Position numbers and translations under genes: made by a program. 64,000 bases of DNA from Pseudoalteromonas sp. 0303 (GTDB taxonomy: Bacteria; Pseudomonadota; Gammaproteobacteria; Enterobacterales; Alteromonadaceae): NCBI RefSeq assembly GCF_013349995.1, contig NZ_JABVXF010000002.1:62001-126000 (forward strand), given 5' to 3'. The notes under the pieces are model-generated. The model made no database searches. It saw only the letters and a program-made list of their open reading frames with translations, and was not told the origin of the DNA. Positions 28,461 to 37,223 of the stretch are shown here, in pieces (position 1 is the stretch's first letter; each line of letters begins with the position of its first letter).

Positions 28461-28991
28461 TTAAGCGTTAGTAAGGTGCTCTGATTTATCTAAAAATGAC
28501 GGTCTAATTTTATATTTCATATAACTGCAAAATTTATGAAATAGTAAAAAGTCGCGATTTGTAATCAATGCAATGAGCATCATTATATCAATGGTATTTA
28601 CTCCAAACGAATAGATACTCCAGAGTGCCCAAGGTGTTCTGTTTTCGGTAACTACAATATCTATAAATATGCAAATCATCAAAATTGCGTTTAAAAACAA
28701 TCCCAAGACTATGTAGTAGATCGCATTAAAACCGCCTATTTTTGCATAGTAAGTCCACGCTAAAATTGTTGTTATGGTTAGCAGGTCGAAATAAAACCAG
28801 TTTAGATAGCTATAGATAGATAAGTTAAAAATACCACTTAGAAAGTATGAAATCATCATTATAAACGCCAAGATAACCAAGCGTTTATCAGGTTTATTAA
28901 TGTGGGTCACTAAACTAAAAAGAAAAACCATCAAGAACCCCCATTCAATGAAGGATCCTATCAAACTTCCAACAACATCACTTATATACAT
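28461..28991 (-). CDS. Membrane protein, paralogue B of three
   Basis: A 176-residue integral membrane protein, clearly related to paralogues A and C by IEWGFLMVFLFSLV near the N-terminus and WSIYSFGVNTIDIMMLIALITNRDFLL (read in two pieces) near the C-terminus. It differs in having a basic cytoplasmic tail (YMKYKIRPSFLDKSEH). The product is very rich in Ile, Phe and Leu. I do not recognise the family. The spacing is 47 bases to paralogue A and 11 bases from paralogue C, consistent with one operon. Confidence 0.75.
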   Translation of the reverse strand: MYISDVVGSLIGSFIEWGFLMVFLFSLVTHINKPDKRLVILAFIMMISYFLSGIFNLSIYSYLNWFYFDLLTITTILAWTYYAKIGGFNAIYYIVLGLFLNAILMICIFIDIVVTENRTPWALWSIYSFGVNTIDIMMLIALITNRDFLLFHKFCSYMKYKIRPSFLDKSEHLTNA

Positions 28992-29002
28992 GGCTTTTAA
29001 TA

Positions 29003-29529
29003 TTAAGCTAACTTATGGTTATTTGCAGAAGACAATACAAGGCTTTTTAGTTTGTTCAATAGTAGGAAGTCACGATCAACAATTAGAGCAATGATCATTG
29101 TAAAATCAACAATATTAACCCCAATCGAATATACATCCCATAAAATCCAATGAGTTGTGTTCTGGTAGACTTCAACGTCTACATAAACAGAAAGGAACAA
29201 GATTGTATTGATGATCAAGCCAGCAATGAGATAGATAAATGAAGGCGTAGTGCGTCTTACAAAATAGAAAGAAATAGCCAAAAATGTAAGTGTTGCTAGA
29301 TCATACAGTGCCCAATCTAGAAAAGTGGTAGCGGTGTAAGTTATCCAATTAAAAAAGTAATCTCCAGCTAAGTAGGAGAACATCATTATGAATGAGCTTA
29401 TGAGCAACGTGGTTTTTCTTTTATTTTCATCTATACAATAAACAAAAATATTAAAAAAAAATGCCATTAAAAATCCCCATGCACTCATTGCAGATAGGGA
29501 AAAAAACCTAGTTGCTCAATAAAAGACAT
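29003..29529 (-). CDS. Membrane protein, paralogue C of three, with apparent frameshift
   Basis: From the internal ATG at 29488 the frame gives 161 residues starting MSAWGFLMAFFFN, which lacks the first helix start seen in paralogues A and B. An upstream ATG at 29529, with AGG six bases before it, encodes MSFIEQLGFFPYLQ and then stops. Adding one base (or slipping -1) at the T7 run 29500-29506 joins the two frames: MSFIEQLGFFSLSAMSAWGF. The joined protein has 175 residues, matching the paralogues (175 and 176), with the WGFLM motif at position 18. The C-terminal block WDVYSIGVNIVDFTMIIALI is conserved. It is either a recoded gene, a frameshift mutant or a sequence error. Confidence 0.65.
29500..29506 (-). 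other. T7 slip site in paralogue C
   Basis: On the - strand the upstream frame reads GGT TTT TTT CCC. T TTT TTT is a slippery heptamer, and a -1 shift here, or one extra T, gives the frame that continues into the conserved membrane protein. Confidence 0.5.
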
Positions 29530-29536
29530 TCAGTAC

Positions 29537-29743
29537 CTATTGCTCTTTCTTACTAGGCGGGAGCATTGCACCGCCACCGCGTTGGATTTCAGCACCACCA
29601 GATAAAGCCAGCGCTTCACTTGATAAAGTTACTGTATCAGATTGCAGGGTTTTATTACTAGTAGTTTGTTCCAAAGCAGGCTTTGTTTGTTGCATTTGGC
29701 TGTATGCTTGCATTTGCAATTGGCTATTGTTTGAAATTTGCAT
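29537..29743 (-). CDS. 68-residue Gln/Ser-rich soluble protein
   Basis: A short protein with no signal peptide: a Gln/Met-rich N-terminus (SQLQMQAYSQMQQTKP) and a SDTVTLSSEALALSGG block. The latter resembles the VT(L/I)S(S/D)EAxALS motif that I recall in small uncharacterised proteins of Alteromonadales. AAAGGA lies upstream of the ATG with good spacing. The gene ends eight bases before the proposed start of paralogue C, so it probably leads the membrane-protein operon. Function is unknown. Confidence 0.6.
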   Translation of the reverse strand: MQISNNSQLQMQAYSQMQQTKPALEQTTSNKTLQSDTVTLSSEALALSGGAEIQRGGGAMLPPSKKEQ

Positions 29744-29948
29744 AAGTTAATTCCTTTAAGTTAATTGTTTTTTAAGTACAGCTTACAATAGCTTGCAAGC
29801 TGAGTTAAGCGTTCTCATTTTTTTGACGCTTTTTTATACTTCATCGCGACGTTGCCACCGCGCTGATAATAAAAGCAATTAACGATCCAACTTTTATAAA
29901 TTTTGATCTTTTTGATCATAAAAGTCAGCAAATCTAAATTTCAGGCAT

Positions 29949-29979
29949 AAAAAACGCACAGGGGTAACCGTGCGTTTTT
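29949..29979 (-). terminator. Terminator of the arginine operon
   Basis: A hairpin with arms AAAAACGCAC and GTGCGTTTTT, 15 bases past the stop of the ArgA-like domain. It closes argCBFGH plus its GNAT extension. Confidence 0.85.
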
Positions 29980-29993
29980 CTCATCCAGGGAAT

Positions 29994-30494
29994 TTAAGCC
30001 ACGTGTTTACACGGGATCACCGCGCTATTACTTGGCTTTAAAATATATTCCATTGCCACTTCATCGCAGTTCTCTTTGCGAAGGCAAAGCTCACAATCTT
30101 TGATCACTTTTTCTGGCAAACTGTCTTTGCTACAAAAGCTGAAACCTTGGCTTGCAAAAAACTCTGGCACTCTTGTCAGGACAATTACCCGACTAAGCGC
30201 CAAGCTTTTGGCTTTTTTTAGCAAATGTTCAACAAGTTGACGCCCCTGCCCGGCAATTCGTGATTCGGGGTCCACCCCGAGCGAGCGAATTTCAGCAAGA
30301 CCAGTGTCGTAAATATACAGCGAGGCACAGCCTGCAACTTGGTTTTCAACTTCAGTGACAGCAAACTCATTAATTGAGTGAATCATGTCGCTTTTAGCTC
30401 GTGGTAGGTTTTCACCTACAGTAGCCCAATGCTGAATAAGCTTAGCGATGGACTCAACATCATTTAAGGTTGCGTCACGTACCGCTATTTGCTG
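29994..30494 (-). CDS. argA: N-acetylglutamate synthase (GNAT) domain in -1 frame behind argH
   Basis: This 166-residue reading frame directly follows the A9 run at the end of argH, in the -1 frame, and stays open to 29994. It encodes a complete GNAT domain: [18 protein letters not shown] for the first strand and helix, then [19 protein letters not shown], the acetyl-CoA loop RIAGQGRQL, and [12 protein letters not shown]. That matches the ArgA-like C-terminus of ArgH(A) fusions known from Moritella and vibrios, which make N-acetylglutamate, the first step of arginine synthesis. No ATG, GTG or TTG occurs in this frame before 30386, where the first strand would be lost. With the shift, ArgHA would be about 621 residues. 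Confidence 0.75.
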   Translation of the reverse strand, partial: QQIAVRDATLNDVESIAKLIQHWATVGENLPRAKSDMIHSINEFAVTEVENQVAGCASLYIYDTGLAEIRSLGVDPESRIAGQGRQLVEHLLKKAKSLALSRVIVLTRVPEFFASQGFSFCSKDSLPEKVIKDCELCLRKENCDEVAMEYILKPSNSAVIPCKHVA

Positions 30495-31858
30495 TTTTTT
30501 TTTGCGTATTTGATGGCACTTGTTACTTGCTCAAGTGAGGTGCCACCCAGAGCTTGTCTTGCTTTAATACAGGCGTCTATTTCTAATACAGGATATACAT
30601 CTGATTCGAAAATGCTATGCACTGACTTAAATTGCTCTAAACTTAAATCTTCTAAGTTATTCCCTTGTGCAATAGCCATTTGCACAAGCGTACCAACAAT
30701 GTGGTGACCTTCTCTAAATGGAATACCTTTAGCCACTAAATAGTCAGCAAGTTCAGTCGCATTTGAGTGGCCGCCTTTTGCAGCAGCTAATGTTTTATCT
30801 GCATTAACTTTAATACCTTTGATACACGCTTGCGCCATATGAATACATGCCAGCCAAGTTGGCATCGCATCAAATAAGCCCTCTTTGTCCTCTTGCATAT
30901 CTTTATTGTAAGCGAGTGGTAGCGCTTTAAGTGTCATCATCATGGCACTGAATGCGCCAAAAACACGGCCTGTTTTACCACGAATTAACTCTAGTGCATC
31001 TGGGTTTTTCTTTTGCGGCATTAGTGAAGAGCCTGATGTTACCCCATCAGAAAGCTCAATAAAGCCCGCTTCACCCGAGTTATAGAAAATTAAATCTTCA
31101 GCCATGCGCGACAAGTGGATCATCGAAATCGATGCGCAGCTTAATAGCTCAACTACAAAATCACGATCTGATACAGCATCAAGGCTATTGCGTGTGGCAC
31201 CGGTAAAACCTAACCCTTCGGCAAGAGTTTGCCTATCAATTGGGTACGCAGTCCCGGCTAATGCACCGCTACCAAGTGGGCAATAATTCATACGATTTTT
31301 GGCATCGGTTAAGCGGCTTTCATCACGCTCAAGCATTTCAACATAGGCCATACACCAATGACTAAATAACACAGGTTGTGCGCGCTGTAAGTGTGTGTAA
31401 CCCGGTAAAATAGTGCCAAGCTCACGCTCAGCTAAGGCAATAAACTCACCTTTCAGCTCTGCGATTGCTTCAAGAATATGCTCAGCTGTATCACGACACC
31501 ATAAACGGAAATCTGTTGCTACTTGGTCATTACGGCTACGACCGGTGTGTAACTTTTTAGCAAGGTCACCCACTTTATCAATCAGTGCTGATTCAACATA
31601 AGAATGAATATCTTCATGTCCTGCTACAGCCACTGCTTGTGGGTTCGCTTTAACTTCATCTAACAGCTTATTAAGTGCTGCAACGAGGTCATCGTATTCT
31701 TGCTGGTTTAGAACGTTGACTTGTTTTAACGCCCCAGCCCAAGCAACTGAACCAATAATGTCTTGCTCTGCAAGTTGATAATCAAAAGGAAGTGAATCGT
31801 TGAATTGTTTAAACGCTTCATCTGGACCCGTAGAAAAACGTCCGCCCCATAGTGCCAT
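30485..31858 (-). CDS. argH: Argininosuccinate lyase (ArgH), possibly read through to ArgHA
   Basis: A 457-residue fumarase/aspartase-family enzyme that splits argininosuccinate into arginine and fumarate. Visible blocks are [30 protein letters not shown], and the signature [20 protein letters not shown] with its catalytic Ser loop. The frame ends YAKKNSK, exactly at E. coli ArgH length. The terminal codons GCA AAA AAA AAC contain the -1 slippery heptamer A AAA AAC, and the -1 frame opens into an N-acetylglutamate synthase domain. It is the last canonical gene of argCBFGH, 52 bases after argG with a strong hairpin between. Confidence 0.97.
   Translation of the reverse strand: MALWGGRFSTGPDEAFKQFNDSLPFDYQLAEQDIIGSVAWAGALKQVNVLNQQEYDDLVAALNKLLDEVKANPQAVAVAGHEDIHSYVESALIDKVGDLAKKLHTGRSRNDQVATDFRLWCRDTAEHILEAIAELKGEFIALAERELGTILPGYTHLQRAQPVLFSHWCMAYVEMLERDESRLTDAKNRMNYCPLGSGALAGTAYPIDRQTLAEGLGFTGATRNSLDAVSDRDFVVELLSCASISMIHLSRMAEDLIFYNSGEAGFIELSDGVTSGSSLMPQKKNPDALELIRGKTGRVFGAFSAMMMTLKALPLAYNKDMQEDKEGLFDAMPTWLACIHMAQACIKGIKVNADKTLAAAKGGHSNATELADYLVAKGIPFREGHHIVGTLVQMAIAQGNNLEDLSLEQFKSVHSIFESDVYPVLEIDACIKARQALGGTSLEQVTSAIKYAKKNSK
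30494..30503 (-). other. A9-C slippery site joining argH to the GNAT frame
   Basis: On the - strand nine A residues are followed by C. In the argH frame this reads A AAA AAC, a classic -1 frameshift heptamer, with the 0-frame stop TAG six bases further on. A9 runs also allow transcriptional slippage: one added A gives the same fused frame. Confidence 0.6.
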
Positions 31859-31880
31859 TGAACTGTCTCCAAATTCGGCT

Positions 31881-31903
31881 ATTGCCCTGCAATGCAGGGC
31901 AAT
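31881..31903. repeat. Intercistronic palindromic hairpin between argG and argH
   Basis: Ten-base perfect arms ATTGCCCTGC and GCAGGGCAAT enclose the loop AAT. It lies between the argG stop and the argH start. No T-run follows in the operon direction, so mRNA stabilisation or partial attenuation is more likely than full termination. Confidence 0.6.
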
Positions 31904-31910
31904 AATTAAA

Positions 31911-33113
31911 TTACTTTTTCGTTAGTGCTGAGATTCTGCTAGATAGCGAGAATAAACGAATGAAGCCTTCTGCATGTGATTGGTCATATACATCATCTTC
32001 GCCGAAGGTTGCGAAATCTTCGCTGTATAAGCTATTCGGTGATTTTTTCTGTACCGCCGTGACTTGGCCTTTATAAAGCTTAAGCACTACTTCACCCGTT
32101 GCTAACTTAGACAGTGATTCAGCACCTGCAAGAATCGAGTCTTTTAATGGCGTAAACCAACGACCGTCATAGACTAAGTGAGAGAACTCGCCACCAAGTA
32201 CTTCTTTCCATTTACGGCTTGATTTATCTAGTACTAGCTCGTCAATCGCTTGAAGAGCAGCCATGATCACTGTGCCCCCTGGTGTTTCATAACAGCCACG
32301 CGACTTCATACCCACCAAGCGGTTTTCTACGATATCAACACGACCCACACCATGCGGCGCAGCAATGTCATTTAATTTAACTAAGCAGTCATATGGTTTT
32401 AGTGATTCACCATTAACAGCAACTACTTCACCTTCAACAACGTTTAATGTTACATATTCTGCTTCATTTGGCGCTTGCTCTGGCGAGTTAGTCCAAGTCC
32501 ATACTTGATCACTTGGTTGGCACCATGGATCTTCAAGCTCACCACCTTCGTGAGAAATGTGCCAAGCATTAGCATCACGGCTATAAATTTTTGTTGCTGA
32601 TGCAGAACACGGAATATTACGCTCAGCTAAGTAATCAAGTAATGATTCACGGCTTGATAAGTCCCACTCACGCCACGGTGCAATCACTTTTAGATCAGGT
32701 GCAAGGGCTGCGAAACATGACTCAAAACGCACCTGGTCGTTACCTTTACCAGTACAACCATGCGAAAGCGCATCAGCACCTACTTTACGGGCAATTTCAA
32801 CCTGCGCTTTAGCAATGATTGGACGCGCCATAGACGTACCTAATAAATAAGTGCCTTCGTAAATAGAACCCGTTTTTAAAGTTGGGTAAATATAGTCACT
32901 GACCATTTCGTCTTTTAAGTCAACGATATGACATTCCGACGCACCTGAAGCTATGGCTTTTTCTTCAACGCCTTCAAGCTCTTCTGCGCCTTGGCCAACA
33001 TCAGCAACAAACGCGATTACTTCACAGCCGTAGTTTTCTTTTAACCATGGCACGATTGCCGATGTATCAAGACCACCAGAATAGGCTAATACGACTTTTT
33101 TAATTGAACTCAT
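31911..33113 (-). CDS. argG: Argininosuccinate synthase
   Basis: A 400-residue ATP-dependent enzyme joining citrulline and aspartate. The PP-loop [15 protein letters not shown] is at residues 9-23. Substrate blocks are [25 protein letters not shown] and [13 protein letters not shown]. Length is typical of the short type 1 enzymes. It is in the arg operon, with the argF stop-start gap of nine bases upstream and argH downstream. Confidence 0.97.
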   Translation of the reverse strand: MSSIKKVVLAYSGGLDTSAIVPWLKENYGCEVIAFVADVGQGAEELEGVEEKAIASGASECHIVDLKDEMVSDYIYPTLKTGSIYEGTYLLGTSMARPIIAKAQVEIARKVGADALSHGCTGKGNDQVRFESCFAALAPDLKVIAPWREWDLSSRESLLDYLAERNIPCSASATKIYSRDANAWHISHEGGELEDPWCQPSDQVWTWTNSPEQAPNEAEYVTLNVVEGEVVAVNGESLKPYDCLVKLNDIAAPHGVGRVDIVENRLVGMKSRGCYETPGGTVIMAALQAIDELVLDKSSRKWKEVLGGEFSHLVYDGRWFTPLKDSILAGAESLSKLATGEVVLKLYKGQVTAVQKKSPNSLYSEDFATFGEDDVYDQSHAEGFIRLFSLSSRISALTKK

Positions 33114-33122
33114 TGGTGTTCC

Positions 33123-34043
33123 TTAAACAAAATTTGGATTTAATAATGTGACAAGTAGAGCATTTTGCGCATGCATACGATTCTCTGCTTGTTGTATAAT
33201 TTTTGATGCTGGGCCATCCATTACCTCAGAGGTAATTTCAAACTCACGATGCGCTGGCTGACAATGCAGTACAGTTTGCGCACCGGTTTTCTCTAGTAGG
33301 GCTTGGTTAAGCTGATATGGCATATATTTAGCTTTAACCTGCTCAAGCGGTGTTTTATCACCCATTGAAACCCAGGTATCAGCATAGACTGCATTTGCGC
33401 CAACTGCCGCCTCAATTCTGTCACTCACCATAACAGACGCACCATTCATTGCTGCAATTTGCTCTGCTTGCTTAAGAATTTGCGAATCTGGCGAACTGCC
33501 TTTAGGACAAACTGCAACAAAATCAGTACCTAAAGTGGCTGCTAATAACATTAGAGAGTGTGTGACGTTGTTACCTTCACCTAAGTAAGCAAGCTTTAGT
33601 TTGCTAACATCGCCATGGACTTCTTGCAGCGTTAAAAAGTCAGCAAGCGCTTGGCACGGGTGATATAAGTCACATAAGCTGTTAACAACAGGCACCGATG
33701 AATATTCAGCAAGTGTGGTCAGTGTTTTGTGTGCATTCACGCGAGCAACAATGCCATCTGCCCAAGTTGAGATATTAAGAGCAAAGTCTTTAACTGATTC
33801 ACGAGCGCCCATAGCACCATTTTGTGAATCTAAATAAACTGCGTGACCACCTAGTTTATTAATACCAATATCAAATGATAAACGAGTACGTAAACTTGGC
33901 TTTTCGAACAATGTAACCACTGATTTGCCCGCTAATGCTTGGCTGAAGTCTGTTGGGTTTGCTTTAATTTTTTGCGCTAAGTTAAGTAATTTAAGTGCGC
34001 CTTTTTGGTCTAATTCAAGACCATTTAAGAAATTCTTTAACAT
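33123..34043 (-). CDS. argF: Ornithine carbamoyltransferase
   Basis: A 306-residue enzyme making citrulline from ornithine and carbamoyl phosphate. The carbamoyl phosphate site reads FEKPSLRTRLSF, with Leu in place of the usual Thr of STRTR. The second site is YHPCQALADFLTL, and DTWVSMGD matches the ornithine loop. The HCLP motif reads HCQPAHR; I recall the same variant in Shewanella ArgF, so it is probably a clade feature rather than a defect. It lies seven bases after argB and nine before argG. Confidence 0.95.
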   Translation of the reverse strand: MLKNFLNGLELDQKGALKLLNLAQKIKANPTDFSQALAGKSVVTLFEKPSLRTRLSFDIGINKLGGHAVYLDSQNGAMGARESVKDFALNISTWADGIVARVNAHKTLTTLAEYSSVPVVNSLCDLYHPCQALADFLTLQEVHGDVSKLKLAYLGEGNNVTHSLMLLAATLGTDFVAVCPKGSSPDSQILKQAEQIAAMNGASVMVSDRIEAAVGANAVYADTWVSMGDKTPLEQVKAKYMPYQLNQALLEKTGAQTVLHCQPAHREFEITSEVMDGPASKIIQQAENRMHAQNALLVTLLNPNFV

Positions 34044-34050
34044 GAAATAC

Positions 34051-34812
34051 CTATGGTGTAATTTTCGTTCCTACATGTTCGCCTTTTAATAAAGCGACTA
34101 AGTTCTCTGGCTTCAGCCAGCTTGAGATATACACACCACGTCGTAAATGTTGGGCAGCAAGAAGGCTGGTCTTTACTTTGACCTCCATCCCGCCCTGAAT
34201 AACTCCTTCAAGGATAAGTGTTTCGATTTGCTGCGTATTAAGTTGATGTAGAGGCTGCTTATTGGCATCAAGCACAGCTTCTACGTCTGTCATAAAAATA
34301 AGTTCTGCATTAAGCTCTTTAGCGATAGCCGCTGCAGCTTCATCTGCATTGACGTTGTACCATTGGCCATCTTCTCCAAAGCCAATAGAGCTCACTAGGG
34401 GTAAACGACCTTGTTCAAGCATGCTAGGTAGCACGCTGTCACAACTACCTGAACACTGGCCTACTTGCGCCAACACTTTAAGTTTTTCAGATACCAGTAC
34501 ACCCGCTTCATAAAGGCTTAAACCCACAGGTTTGTGACCAGCGCTGATTGCTTGGCTCATTAATTGTTTATTGGCACAACCTGCAAGGGCACCAACAATA
34601 TAAGGCATTTGCTCATTTGGGCTAATACGTAAACCTTGATGTTTTGCAGTTACAAAACCTGCGTCTTTTAACCAAGCATCCACCAAGGCACCACCACCAT
34701 GAACAATGACAAAGTTATCTTGTTGCTCAGAAGCTAAAACATCAAAAAGCGCTTTTGCGGCATCTGCGCTATTTAACACAGCACCACCGACTTTAATGAT
34801 CCAAGTTTTCAT
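34051..34812 (-). CDS. argB: Acetylglutamate kinase
   Basis: A 253-residue amino acid kinase that phosphorylates N-acetylglutamate. The nucleotide and substrate sites are visible as IIKVGGAVL at the N-terminus, VIVHGGGALVDAWL, NVNADEAAAAIA, LIFMTDVEAVLD and the final GGMEVKVKTSLLA. It is of the short E. coli-like type without the N-terminal helix linked to arginine feedback, which agrees with feedback acting on the synthase step instead. Its ATG overlaps the argC stop (TAATG). Confidence 0.95.
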   Translation of the reverse strand: MKTWIIKVGGAVLNSADAAKALFDVLASEQQDNFVIVHGGGALVDAWLKDAGFVTAKHQGLRISPNEQMPYIVGALAGCANKQLMSQAISAGHKPVGLSLYEAGVLVSEKLKVLAQVGQCSGSCDSVLPSMLEQGRLPLVSSIGFGEDGQWYNVNADEAAAAIAKELNAELIFMTDVEAVLDANKQPLHQLNTQQIETLILEGVIQGGMEVKVKTSLLAAQHLRRGVYISSWLKPENLVALLKGEHVGTKITP

Positions 34813-35822
34813 TACAGCGCTCCTACTAAGCCAGTATAGTGAGGTTCACCCATGGCTAAATTAATGCATTGTAATGCTTGCCCAGCTGCGCCTTTTAGGA
34901 GGTTATCAATCGCTGACATAACGATGAGTTGCTCACCTTTTTGTTGCCATGCAATATCAACAAATGGTTGCTTAGCCACGCCTTTAATGCTTGGAATTTT
35001 ATTGCCAAGTAAGCGAATTAACGGCTCGTTTGCTAATACTTGATAAGCCGCATTCACTTGCTCTGCAGTTACGCCTGGTTTTAATTGCACATAAATAGTT
35101 TCTAAAATTCCACGAGGAAAATTACCTAAATGTGGCGTGAATAGCACAGGGTGACCAAGGTGCTGCTCAATCTCAGGTGTGTGTCTGTGGTTAAACAAGC
35201 CATAGGGAGCAAGTGACACTTCGCAAAAGTGGGTATTAACACTGGCTTTTCTACCAGCGCCTGTAACACCTGACACCGCATTAACAATAATGGCTTGATC
35301 AGCTAATAAACCCGCTTCTTTAAGTGGTTTTAAAGAATTAAGTGCTGCTGTAGGGTAACAACCCGCTACAGCAACAAGGTTTGCTTTACTAATCGCATCG
35401 CTATTCCATTCAGCTAAACCATATGCTGCTTGCTCTAAAAGCTCAGGATGTTCATGTGCGAAACCGTAATAAGTCAGGTAATCCTCATTCCCAGCTAAAC
35501 GGAAACCACCAGATAGGTCGAATACTTTTTTACCCATGGCTAAAAATTGCGGAGCAAGATCAACACTGACCTTGTGATCTGTACACAGGCATACATAGTC
35601 AGCATTGCTTTCGATATCTTTGTACGATTCAGAAGTTAGAGGTTGTAGTGGGTACTCTAACAATCCAAGGTGCTCAGGGTATAAATCGCTTAATAACTTA
35701 CCTTTATCTAAACTCCCTTCAGACACATAACATGCTTGTAGGGTCAGTTTTGGATGCTTAGCAACTAAACTTGCTAGCTCTGCGCCGCTATAACCACTTG
35801 CGCCAATAATCACTACATTCAT
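34812..35822 (-). CDS. argC: N-acetyl-gamma-glutamyl-phosphate reductase
   Basis: A 336-residue NADPH-dependent reductase for the third step of arginine synthesis. The Rossmann start is VVIIGASGYSGAELASLV, the catalytic Cys is in VAGCYPTAALNSL, and the HFCEVS and HLGHPVLFTPHLGNFPRGI blocks follow. It is the first gene of argCBFGH, divergent from argE. The intergenic region has a near-perfect ARG box, so ArgR with arginine should repress it. Confidence 0.96.
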   Translation of the reverse strand: MNVVIIGASGYSGAELASLVAKHPKLTLQACYVSEGSLDKGKLLSDLYPEHLGLLEYPLQPLTSESYKDIESNADYVCLCTDHKVSVDLAPQFLAMGKKVFDLSGGFRLAGNEDYLTYYGFAHEHPELLEQAAYGLAEWNSDAISKANLVAVAGCYPTAALNSLKPLKEAGLLADQAIIVNAVSGVTGAGRKASVNTHFCEVSLAPYGLFNHRHTPEIEQHLGHPVLFTPHLGNFPRGILETIYVQLKPGVTAEQVNAAYQVLANEPLIRLLGNKIPSIKGVAKQPFVDIAWQQKGEQLIVMSAIDNLLKGAAGQALQCINLAMGEPHYTGLVGAL

Positions 35823-35968
35823 TGCTTACTTTTACCTATTAAATCTGTTTATCGATACGCCTAAAATTACTCGCTCAATTGCGAATAAAAACACTGTCTA
35901 AAGTAATGAAATCAGGTTATCGTCGTTTCGTGTTCATCGTACAGCTTTACTAATATTTATGCTTAAAA

Positions 35969-35986
35969 AGTGAATTGATATTCATC
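35969..35986. promoter_or_regulatory. ARG box (ArgR operator) between argC and argE
   Basis: The core TGAATTGATATTCA at 35971-35984 matches both half-sites of the ARG box consensus (TGAAT, four AT-rich bases, ATTCA). A weaker second match, TGAATAATTATTTT, is at 36019-36032 next to the argE start. ArgR hexamers normally bind paired boxes, so both divergent promoters could be controlled. Confidence 0.8.
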
Positions 35987-36043
35987 ATAAATACTTTTAT
36001 ATTGTTATGCAATTAGATTGAATAATTATTTTTGGATTTTTTT

Positions 36044-37195
36044 ATGTCGCTACCCTCTTTTATATCTATGTATCAGCAGCTAATTGCTGCCCCTTCAATT
36101 AGTGCGATTGAAGATTCTTTGTGCATGAGCAATAAAGGGGTTATTACCTTGCTCGCAGACTGGTGCGAAAGCCTTGGTTTTACATGTGAAATCACAGAGC
36201 TGGAAAACGGTAAAGGCCGTTACAACTTATTAGCGAAACGTGGTAAAGGAGATGGCGGTTTAATGCTTGCAGGTCATACTGACACAGTGCCATTTGATGA
36301 TAGCCGCTGGAATTACGATCCGTTTAAACTCAGCGAGCATGACAATAAACTTTATGGTTTAGGTAGTATTGATATGAAGGGCTTTTTTGCCTTTGTATTG
36401 CAAGCAATTAGTGAGCTCGATGAAACTAAACAAACAGAGCCACTATTAATTCTAGCCACAGCCGACGAAGAAACCACGATGGCGGGAGCACAACAAATTT
36501 GCCGCCATCCAGACTTAAAACCAGCGCGCTGTATTATTGGTGAGCCAACTGATATGACACCAGTATTTACTCATAAAGGCCATATGAGTACAGCGATCCG
36601 AGTAATTGGTCGCTCAGGCCATAGCTCTGATCCTGAACGTGGTTTAAACGCCATCGAAGTCATGCATAAAATGATTACAAAATTGTTAATCATCAAAGAA
36701 GAATTAAAGAATAAATATTCAGTTGAGCACTTTGAAATTCCGTACCCTACTTTGAACCTTGGCCATATCCATGGTGGCGATAATGCCAACCGCATTTGTG
36801 GCTGCTGTGAAATGCACATTGATATGCGGCCTTTACCTGGTTTAAGTGTGCAAGAACTACAAGCGATTTTGCTAACTGCAGCTGAAGAAATTAATGCCCA
36901 ATACCCAAATGCAGTGAGTGTTATCGACATGCATGAACCTATCCCAGCATTTAGTGGTAGCACTGATACAGCACTTGTAAAGCTGGCCGAAAAAGTCTCA
37001 GGTCAACCAGCTGTCGCTGTAAACTATTGTACAGAAGCCCCTTTTATTCAACAGCTTGGCTGTGAAACCATCGTCATGGGGCCCGGCTCAATTAACCAAG
37101 CCCACCAGCCAGATGAGTTTTTGGCGATGGAAAGAATTAAACCTTCGCAAGCGATTATCAGTAACATGATTAAAGCAAGCTGCTTTAGTGAATAA
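36044..37195 (+). CDS. argE: Acetylornithine deacetylase
   Basis: A 383-residue M20-family metallohydrolase that releases ornithine from N-acetylornithine. Metal and catalytic motifs are [38 protein letters not shown] and the final [14 protein letters not shown]. The ATG at 36044 gives exactly the E. coli length; a TTG four codons upstream is less likely. Presence of argE together with an ArgA-like domain means the linear acetyl pathway rather than the ArgJ cycle. It is divergent from argCBFGH and shares its ARG box region. Confidence 0.96.
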   Translation: MSLPSFISMYQQLIAAPSISAIEDSLCMSNKGVITLLADWCESLGFTCEITELENGKGRYNLLAKRGKGDGGLMLAGHTDTVPFDDSRWNYDPFKLSEHDNKLYGLGSIDMKGFFAFVLQAISELDETKQTEPLLILATADEETTMAGAQQICRHPDLKPARCIIGEPTDMTPVFTHKGHMSTAIRVIGRSGHSSDPERGLNAIEVMHKMITKLLIIKEELKNKYSVEHFEIPYPTLNLGHIHGGDNANRICGCCEMHIDMRPLPGLSVQELQAILLTAAEEINAQYPNAVSVIDMHEPIPAFSGSTDTALVKLAEKVSGQPAVAVNYCTEAPFIQQLGCETIVMGPGSINQAHQPDEFLAMERIKPSQAIISNMIKASCFSE

Positions 37196-37223
37196 TAAAA
37201 AGGGAGCATCACGCTCCCTTTTC
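37196..37223. terminator. Terminator between argE and panP
   Basis: A hairpin with arms AAAAGGGAGC and GCTCCCTTTT around ATCAC, usable in both directions between the two converging genes. Confidence 0.88.

Noticed and set aside
30495..30503. Independent small acetyltransferase gene starting at 30386
   Set aside because: An ATG there would remove the first strand and helices of the GNAT fold, and the open frame continues upstream to the argH A9 run without any start codon. A fused or shifted reading explains it better.
33123..34043. HCQP and SLRTR motifs in ArgF as a sign of altered substrate
   Set aside because: I recall the same substitutions in Shewanella ornithine carbamoyltransferases, and the gene sits in a complete arginine operon, so this is probably a clade variant.
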